Source of the DNA: Bipolaris cookei
Taxonomy: Eukaryota; Ascomycota; Dothideomycetes; Pleosporales; Pleosporaceae
Length of the DNA stretch: 64,000 nucleotides
Reading direction: 5' to 3'
Assembly: GCA_002286855.1 (NCBI GenBank)
Contig: NRSV01000014.1
Coordinates: forward strand, 186,001-250,000
Shown here: positions 57,069-64,000 of the stretch, piece by piece
Position numbering within the stretch: the first letter of the stretch is position 1
Layout of the letters: each line of letters starts with the position of its first letter
Notes under the pieces: model-generated
The model's database searches: none
Told to the model about the DNA's origin: nothing
The model's input: only the letters and a program-made list of their open reading frames with translations
Position numbers and translations under genes: made by a program

Positions 57069-58646
57069 GAAGCAGACGGTTCCACGTGAGTAAATATATG
57101 TAGCATTCGTGAAGTATCAAACGAGAAAAGAAGGCTTGTGGTTCGATAAATGACAGATCAAAGGTCACCCAGCCTGACGCTATACCTTTTTGGTGAAGTG
57201 TATATGCAGGGTCCCCCCAAGAGCGAAATGGGTCGGCCAAATCTCCACATTCGGGGTTTACGGGCCAAAATAGATGGAAGTTGCAAAGAGCCATACGAAT
57301 GCAATGGAGGTTTCCTCTCTTAGCCGATGTTACTGCCTTCAGACGCCCGATGTGACTTGTTGACGGCACGCGAGGGACGCGGTCGGGGTCGGTACCGTTG
57401 AAAGAGGGCGGATACAGTTGCTGCAAGGTCACCGATGTTACGTCATTGGCGTCCAGAGCACGCTTGCTTACCCCGTAGTGCATCGCTATACATACAGTAC
57501 ATACGTCGTTTACTAATCCATTTTCCCCCTGTGCCTCGCCACATTACAGGATGGTGGGAGGAAGAAGCAATTACGCACACGTGTCAGAGCGTTGCCGAGA
57601 GGTGACGCCGGTGTACGATCATGCGTGGATGAAAAAAAGAACGTGAAAAACAAGGAATATGCAATGTAGTTGTTTCTCTACGGATACACCTAAGGATGGG
57701 GTATCGACCACCGCAACAGCCACTTTATGTTACAATACGGTGATAACAACGCCTAAAAAGTTTGGTTACCGGAACCAGATACCCGAAGTGTGTAGACATG
57801 AACCTTCTTGCTTAGGTTGTTGGTAGTTTTGGCCCTTGGCTGGTTAGTCTATATGTCTATTCTTCTAGTTTGATTGTTACCATGTGATGACAGCAGCCAA
57901 ATCTGTATAACAACAGCCGCAGTGCAGCAGTCACAGTTATCATAGCAGCCTTGGGTTCGGTTATCATATTGACACATGTCTAGATGCACCCCTGATGCTG
58001 TGTAACACGCGAGCGCACTTGCGACGAAATGCTGACTAGTGAGCGTAATTTGAAATCTTTTGGGTGGACCCTGTCAGGATAGAATCAGCGCGTTAGTATG
58101 GCACTATTCGTAGAGGAGAACTAGAGGCTGGCAGTTTTCCCCAAGACCATTATGAGAACTACTACTCTTGCTTCTTGCAGGAAAACGCTTTACGGTATAA
58201 ATACTGTCTTCGTCGAATTTTCTTCTTGTGGTGCACATCTTGATGCCGACAACTGCCGACCTTTGAAACTAATTAGCGCCGTCTGCTCGAGCAGACGTCT
58301 TAAGGTTTCGTTTATTGTAGGCCCGAATGTTTAAGTACCAGAGAAGTTTTGAAGCACTGCTTCATGTAAATAGGAGCTTTATGTGGAAAGCAAAAAAAGG
58401 TGGAGGTGCTTAACCCGCCTAACATTTCCGAAGTGCAGAGAAGATTGTATCGTAGACTGAGGAGCAGAATTCCTTAACGCCATAGGTGACAGAGGCGGGG
58501 GCGGGGTTTCTGCCTGACCCGCGGTTCAGCCGTGTGATAGCAGTTCACATGATGGACTGCCATCTTTTATCTACACCCTTATTTCAACTACCGTATACTC
58601 CTTACTGGCTTCCAGGTTTATCCAAGGCGTAAAAGCTATCAAATGT
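57069..58646. other. Gene-free stretch
   Basis: About 1.6 kb. A 193-aa frame at 56902-57483 overlaps the DUF1365 start in another frame on the same strand and lacks any motif; it was not accepted. Nothing else seen. Confidence 0.4.
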
Positions 58647-59237
58647 TCAGTATGCATTACTCATCATACAAAATCTTATACCAGTCTCAAAGAGGTTCGC
58701 AAGAACAGCTGGTGTCCATTCCACCAATTGGTGTTTAGGCATTAGTATGCAGTTGACTAGTCTTGCTACATCACAGATTCGATACAAGGGGAAAGAAGGG
58801 CGGAAGTATAGCAAAGTATCGTAGAAGGCATTGTGGTCGAGGACGAATGGGGTATGTAGCATTTCGAGTCCAAGCCATCGTTTGGCGTTGAAGTCTAGTC
58901 AAGGGATGTCGTTGCATTGCTGAGAAGAAGAGTCAAGAGTTTTCTTTTGTCGACTTTGAGTTTCCTGTTTTTAGTTTTGCCGCGTAGTTCCATAATGCGA
59001 GCCCCTGCGCTTCTATGAGTTTGGTTGCCGGGTTGTTATGTTGAAACTAAGTAGTTATGAACTTAAATTGGGTCCTCGCCGCAGCCAACAGGTTCCAACT
59101 CTTCGCACACTTAAAGATATTCCTCTTTGTCAAGCTTTCGCTTAAGAGTCTTGAATTGGGCATCGTGCGCTCTTTGTCGTTTAGTCCGACTGTTTCTGGC
59201 TACATTGAGTTCGCAAATATAGGTAGGACCGTCTAGT
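58647..59237 (-). pseudogene. Possible relic of a protein-coding gene
   Basis: Read on the minus strand, 58647-58862 gives a well-composed 71-aa segment (PFVLDHNAFYDTLLYFRPSF and onward) that extends upstream in the same frame to a stop before LDFNAKRWLGLEM. Further upstream, at about 59125-59225, another segment reads RNSRTKRQRAHDAQFKTLKRKL, ending at a stop. Between them there is no usable frame. The pieces have natural amino-acid composition but no domain I know. This could be a decayed gene or transposon, or chance. Confidence 0.25.
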
Positions 59238-60909
59238 ATTCACAGGCCAGGATTATCAAGCGTTTGTCAACCTAACACCACATCAACTCCAGCTCGCTGG
59301 AAGACTTGTTTTTGCTTTAATTGTGGTACGAAGCAGCTCATGGGAAGCATCTGTGGGCGAGGTTGTGCAAGCCATTCATGGCTGCGAAACCTACGCACCT
59401 TTTTGTACTAGCAGGAGAATGCTTATCTCACGCAGGAACGGGTCACGCTCATGGGTGAAAAGGGTTAAAAATTGAGCATAAGTAAGAACCCATGTAAATA
59501 ACATGTGTTGAACAAGTTTGGCCGACGAAATGAGTGGCTGATATTTGCAGGTCAAATATCTAAGTGCGACAAACCCCAGGCATCAATTATTGCACCTGAC
59601 AGGCTCGAGCCACACCATGGCTGACTTGCAGCATGTACAAGTACTTTGAGACTTTGGTGTCTCCCTCACAAAAGTATTCAACTGGTCAATCGAGTCGCCA
59701 TAGTAGCTGTTGGTGAAGTACCTGATCGGACGTCTTTCCGAAATTGCTTGTTGGTCAAAGGCTGACAGGTGATCAATCACAGACTGATGGTCTGTGTGAA
59801 GCAGCAGAGACGGGTGCGTCGAGTTCCGTCAGATGCAATTACCCGCGACTAGTTCGGCGTTGGTATCTGGTGCTTCAGCTAGTGCGATGCCAGGCATCCT
59901 ACGCCGGTATCTGACGGATAACTGGGCAGGAAGGGTGTTGCGGGCGGGGACCCTTGGAGATTGCATAATCGGACAGAAATTTGGGTGTTCACGAGACTGG
60001 CCTAAATTTTTCATTCTAGACATTTTGCGCAGATGACATGTGGGCGGGACGTAAGAGTCTCGATCGTAAGGGGAGGTAATGGTGTATGAGAATCGTATGG
60101 CGTTGTGTCGAGCAAGCGATATGGTTGAGTTGGGCGACCAGAGTGACGACATGCATACATACATAGAGATGTGGTGGCAGGGGAGGGCAGCAGGTGGTGG
60201 GAGAGTGAAGATCACTAACTAACGCGTTACCGTGCCACAGGCTGGGTTCCAATGGGTCACATCTGCGCTTCAACATGTCCGAAGTGGGAGCAGGCCTTCG
60301 TAAGTGTAGCATCGGGCAGCATGCGCTTGCATGATGCTCAGCCGCCGAGCTTCAGCTGCAACGCCTTGAAGAGCACTTGGGCGCGGGCAAATATATCTAC
60401 GGTTTGTGCAAGGACATGGCGATTGGGCAACAAAAGAGCGCACGCTATTGAAGGTAGCGTGAACAGGCAGATAAGCTAGGGAGAGTGTGCCTGGAGGGAG
60501 GGGGGCCGTCTGCAACGCTCAGGGTCTGCGCATACGTCAGCCCCACGTGACGATCAATAGTGTAAGCACCAGTGAGGGTGTAAAACAACACGGGCTTGCC
60601 TACCACTTCTCCTGACGTTGTAATCCGCTCCGCTATTGCTAGGAAAAAGCAAAGCAAAAGGAATGCGCTGTCGCTGCGTAGGTTGAAGCCGCTCTGTCAC
60701 CTGCAAAAGCACACTGGCCCCTCTCTGTTGGGGAGTAGTCAAGGGTCCATCCCACTCGCCGACTTCCTTGAAAACGACGACGACCACCGCGTGACGACAC
60801 GGGCGCAGCTATTCCAGACCATAGGCCCGATTCGCGACATCTTGTATAGCGTGCCCAGCTCACACACCCCCTCTATAAGCCACAGCGTCCCGCCGCCCAC
60901 AGCCTCGCC
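59238..60909. other. Gene-free stretch, promoter side of the next gene
   Basis: About 1.7 kb with only short overlapping frames. The last few hundred bases are GC-rich and lead into the next gene. Confidence 0.4.
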
Positions 60910-62040
60910 ATGAGCGCAACTGAGAAAGCAGCACCTGTGACCCAGGAGCCCAACCCGCCTGCATCCGCCACGACGACTTTGCGCCAAGCCAAACCGGCCG
61001 ACAACAGCATTCTGGGCAAGGGAAAGAAGCTATTGGGACTGGGGAAAAAGAAGGGAGACGAGGGAGACCGGCCGGCGACGGAGCAGACAGGAACGACGGC
61101 AGCGGCTGCGACGTCGACTACGACGACGACTAACAAGACTACGACGACTACATCGGCACCCACGCTACTCCCCTCACCTCCAATGTCTCCACCAGAGCGT
61201 AGAGCATCGCCGCGAGGCAGTCCGCGCATGTTGCCTGTGGGCGCTTCTCCTAGCCGTCGCATTCGCTCTACGTCGCCAAACCTGCACAGCCCAGCGTCGT
61301 CGCTCATTTTCGAGCGCAACGTGCAAGAGCCCGAGCCGTCAGTCGATGTGCCGGCACACATCAAGACGGAAGACCATATACCCCCCGCATTAGATGCGAC
61401 GTCACTGGCCATTACCGACACGCAGCTCAACCCTGATGAGGTGGAAATTGTGACACACTCTGCGCACCAGCCAGTAGCTGTGGCCGTAGCCGGCAGCATG
61501 GCCGAATCACTGCACTCACCCCTCATGGCGCCAGAAGAGTCAGCAGCATCGAGCCATGTGGATGCGGGCGAGTCGACAGCGCCAGGCTACGGAGCGCTCG
61601 ATACGACAGACCCGCGTCGGCTGAGCTTCATTTCTTTTGCAGACGTGGTGCAGGCCGAGCATGTGGAACACGACCGGCAGGAAGTGCTGGGGGCGACATC
61701 TGGAGAGGCTCTGCAGTTTATGAGTCTGTCGTCGACGGCCAACCGGTCGCCGTCACCAGTAAGGTCAATAGCGTCGTCGCCGCCGACGACAAGCGGGGCG
61801 GCATCTCCCAAGGCGACGGATCTAGCACGTACACGATCTCCCGGCAGCCCCACGTCGCCCATTGTCCTCGGGCACCCGACGCCGGCATTTGGCGAAGAGC
61901 TGCCGGTGCAGATTGAGACGATGCGGCAGGCGCTGCGCAAGACGCGGTCGGGGGATTTAGGAGGGATTGGGTCGCCGTCACAGCCTGTGAGTGCAGTGGG
62001 TGGGGAGGACAAGGTGGGGGACAAACCCCCTTTCAAGTGA
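60910..62040 (+). CDS. Ser/Pro/Thr-rich protein of unknown function
   Basis: An intronless 376-aa frame with no leader or membrane segment. A Lys/Gly-rich stretch KGKKLLGLGKKKG at about 37-49 may be a nuclear or membrane-binding patch. Poly-Thr and many SP/TP phospho-sites follow (for example PSPPMSPPERR). Two parts look conserved in type: RRLSFISFADVVQAEH and, near the end, ETMRQALRKTRSGDLGG. The frame is long and consistent, so it is very likely a gene. A disordered signalling or scaffold role is only a guess. Confidence 0.75.
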   Translation: MSATEKAAPVTQEPNPPASATTTLRQAKPADNSILGKGKKLLGLGKKKGDEGDRPATEQTGTTAAAATSTTTTTNKTTTTTSAPTLLPSPPMSPPERRASPRGSPRMLPVGASPSRRIRSTSPNLHSPASSLIFERNVQEPEPSVDVPAHIKTEDHIPPALDATSLAITDTQLNPDEVEIVTHSAHQPVAVAVAGSMAESLHSPLMAPEESAASSHVDAGESTAPGYGALDTTDPRRLSFISFADVVQAEHVEHDRQEVLGATSGEALQFMSLSSTANRSPSPVRSIASSPPTTSGAASPKATDLARTRSPGSPTSPIVLGHPTPAFGEELPVQIETMRQALRKTRSGDLGGIGSPSQPVSAVGGEDKVGDKPPFK

Positions 62041-62077
62041 GAGTAGAAGTGCAGGTCATGGATGGTGGTGTATGTGT

Positions 62078-62110
62078 GGATGGACGGATGGATGGACGGA
62101 TGGATGGATG
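62078..62110. repeat. GGAT/GGAC tetranucleotide array
   Basis: About eight units of GGAT or GGAC in tandem. Confidence 0.85.
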
Positions 62111-62266
62111 TGTGTGTACATATGTGTGCCTGTGTGTGCAGGGTAGGAAGAGGGCGAGGAGAAGGGTGCAAGAGATGTCTTTTTCTTCTTCTCTGGATTG
62201 TTTCTTTTCTGTTGTTTTTTTCTAATATGATTTTCTTGTGCCACGAGCAAGTTTGGGTCACGACAA

Positions 62267-62289
62267 GCAGGCAGGCAGGCAGGCAGGCA
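62267..62289. repeat. GCAG tetranucleotide array
   Basis: Five full GCAG units and a partial sixth in tandem. Confidence 0.85.
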
Positions 62290-62951
62290 TGGAGATGATG
62301 GGGTTGATTGCTAGGGTTTGTTCAGATATCCATATAGCGTCGAGATCAAGGACAGTGTTTTGCTTTGATGACCCGATGTGTATGTGTGTGCGTGGGAGGG
62401 TGGAGCTGGGCGGCGGTGGTGGTGAGGGCGTTGGGCCGCTGCAGATAGATGAGAGGACGGGCACAGGCAGGCACAGGCAGATGCTGTGAGGCACAGGCTG
62501 GCATGGCATCCAAGCGCACCGCTGGGCTGGACACGTCTGCCAGGCCGCGCACCAAAACAGCAGGCCTCGCGAAGAAGCAGGCCTGGTGGCCGGGTAAATC
62601 TAGGGGAGAGCGATAGGTACGGGGGGTGCGCCAAGCACAGACAGGGCCCTACAGGCCCTTGGTCCTGCAAGCACATCGACACCTCTCTCGCTAGCCCCGA
62701 CCAGCCAGTAAGTCCATCTCATTTTGCCCACGTCCACCGACTCCAACACCACGCCCGCCGCGGTACTACCACCACCACCAGCACGCCCACACGCACCCCA
62801 ATGCCCACCACGCCAGCTCCATAGCAGCCACGCCAGCCACCATCGCCACCACGCCCGCCCCGCGCCCGCTGGTTGCCTGCCTCCGGAGCCGGGCCGCCTG
62901 TCGAGGTGTGCCAATGAGAAGCATATCAACCCCAACCCGCCCTGTCTCCCC

Positions 62952-64000
62952 ATGGACCAGCGACGCAAGCGCGAGGTAAGCGCCATCGAGGCCGCCCAGG
63001 GAGCCTTTGGCATTGAGCGGCCCCGCGACCGCGACGACCGCAAGCAAACCACGATCCGCTCCGTCACGCCCGACGAGCCCCCGATCCCAGAGGATGGCCT
63101 CGCCCCCCAGAGCTTCTCGCCGCCAAACAGCCCCCACTCGCACAACAGCCAGCTCTCCGCCGCGCGCTCTGCAAACCCCAGGGCCTTTGTCGCCCGCGCC
63201 TCGAGTGACTCCGACTACCGCAATGCCCGCGAGCCCACCCGCCCGCGCACCAGGACCCTCGAGGAGCGCACCACCCGCGACCGCTCCCCCTCGACCGTCT
63301 TCGCCGCATCCAGCCGCCATCGCATTAGCTCCGTCGCCAGCTCCCAGTCAAACTACCAGAGCCTCGAGGAGTCGGTCGTGACCTCGATTGGCCACATCTC
63401 CACAATCTCCCCGTCCTCGTCCACCCACCAGCCTCCGCCTAGGACTTCGAGCACAAACAGCCGCGGCCGCCTCGTCAAGCAACAGCAACAGCAGCAGCAG
63501 ACGCAGCCACGCTCCCAATCCCCCGTCATCTCTCCGACCACGGTTCCCCCAGAGTCGTGGCTGTCGCCTGTGCCCGCCTCGGATGCCAGGAAACTCAAGG
63601 CCCTCATGCGCTCCACATGCGGCAAGATGCAGGGTCTTCTCGCCTTCCGCAGAGGAGAACAGAGCCCCTGGGCCCTCTCCTACTGCTACATCAATGACGA
63701 GGCCGGTAGCCTGGTCTACGAGCCCAAGAACGATGTCTCATACACCCGCACCCTGATTCCAGATCTGCGCGGCTGCCACGTAAAGAGCGCATACGATGGC
63801 GAGGCATACACGGCCTACATTCATGTTGTTGTCCATAATTCCAAACTCGAGGTCCATTTGCGCCCGCCAACACAGGAAGAGTTTGACTCGTGGTTTGCCG
63901 CCCTGCTGTGCTGGTCGCCCATGCGGCCAAAGGGCATCCAGAACCGCATGGCAAAGCCACAGACTCCAGTCATGATGGAGCGCCGTCTAACCGACAGCAG
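62952..64000 (+). CDS. PH-domain protein, Caf120/Skg3-like (3' end beyond window)
   Basis: The open frame starts at 62952 (CCCATGGACC) and runs without a stop to the window edge, about 350 residues. The N-terminus is basic and Ser/Pro-rich with a poly-Gln run (about 177-184). The PH-like domain begins near DARKLKALMRSTCGKMQG and continues through WALSYCYINDEAGSLVYEPK, TLIPDLRGCHVKSAYD, VHLRPPTQEEFDSWFAALLCW and RPKGIQNRMAKPQ, a pattern I associate with fungal Caf120/Skg3 proteins. In yeast Caf120 associates with the Ccr4-Not complex, and Skg3 is linked to the cell wall and bud neck. A GTAAGC after codon 9 could be a donor, but the frame continues sensibly. Confidence 0.82.
   Translation, partial: MDQRRKREVSAIEAAQGAFGIERPRDRDDRKQTTIRSVTPDEPPIPEDGLAPQSFSPPNSPHSHNSQLSAARSANPRAFVARASSDSDYRNAREPTRPRTRTLEERTTRDRSPSTVFAASSRHRISSVASSQSNYQSLEESVVTSIGHISTISPSSSTHQPPPRTSSTNSRGRLVKQQQQQQQTQPRSQSPVISPTTVPPESWLSPVPASDARKLKALMRSTCGKMQGLLAFRRGEQSPWALSYCYINDEAGSLVYEPKNDVSYTRTLIPDLRGCHVKSAYDGEAYTAYIHVVVHNSKLEVHLRPPTQEEFDSWFAALLCWSPMRPKGIQNRMAKPQTPVMMERRLTDS

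Larger units (their letters stand above)
62041..62951. other. Intergenic stretch rich in short tandem repeats
   Basis: About 900 nt with a GGAT/GGAC tetranucleotide array, TG-rich sequence, a GCAG array, CAGGCA repeats near 62460-62480 and a long C/A-rich leader before the next start. Confidence 0.5.

Noticed and set aside
56902..57483. 193-aa frame overlapping the start of the DUF1365 gene
   Set aside because: Different frame on the same strand, no motif, and overlaps a well-supported start.
62078..62289. Tandem repeats that might suggest a CRISPR-like array
   Set aside because: Simple tetranucleotide repeats without spacers, in a eukaryotic genome.

Overview
The window reads as nuclear DNA of a filamentous ascomycete, most likely Dothideomycetes/Pleosporales (inference from gene content and architecture; no search was run). 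Genes have short GT-AG introns of about 44-77 nt. The proteins are typical of this group: CBM18-GH18 chitinase, multi-LysM protein, HET protein, AtfA-type bZIP and an Opy2-like anchor. Exon boundaries below were joined by hand from splice consensus and reading frame, and coding lengths were checked for divisibility by three.

Layout. 0-4.4 kb: two membrane transporters on the minus strand (an MFS drug/polyamine-type transporter cut by the left edge, and a PTR2 peptide transporter). 4.4-6.3 kb is empty. 6.3-6.8 kb: a small ankyrin-like protein. 7-18.4 kb: an island of four secreted proteins, namely a chitinase, a six-LysM protein, an SGNH esterase with a Cys-rich tail, and an astacin-like metalloprotease whose catalytic Glu is replaced by Gln. 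18.8-22.4 kb: a Ser/Pro-rich unknown protein, a SnoaL/NTF2-like protein and an alpha/beta hydrolase. 23.7-31.7 kb: an AtfA/Atf1 bZIP factor, a 5-hydroxyisourate hydrolase with a textbook PTS2, and an Opy2-like membrane anchor; the first and last both belong to stress-MAPK (HOG) signalling.

31.7-42.5 kb is gene-poor. It holds a three-exon 97-aa protein, an intron-containing tRNA-Ser(GCU), a fungal Rho-like GTPase, and two diverged copies of an unrecognised SINE-like element (about 35.4 and 39.9 kb). The copies share one end ending in ATAATAATA, differ at the other end, and are each flanked by a different exact 14-bp direct repeat. This pair is the best candidate for something undescribed.

42.5-57.1 kb: an M14 carboxypeptidase, a HET-domain protein, a PRPP synthetase with a long insertion and a 19-nt exon, a proline/serine-rich unknown, isocitrate lyase and a DUF1365 membrane protein. 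57.1-60.9 kb is empty apart from a possible gene relic. 60.9-64 kb: a Ser/Pro-rich protein and the start of a Caf120-like PH-domain protein that runs off the right edge.
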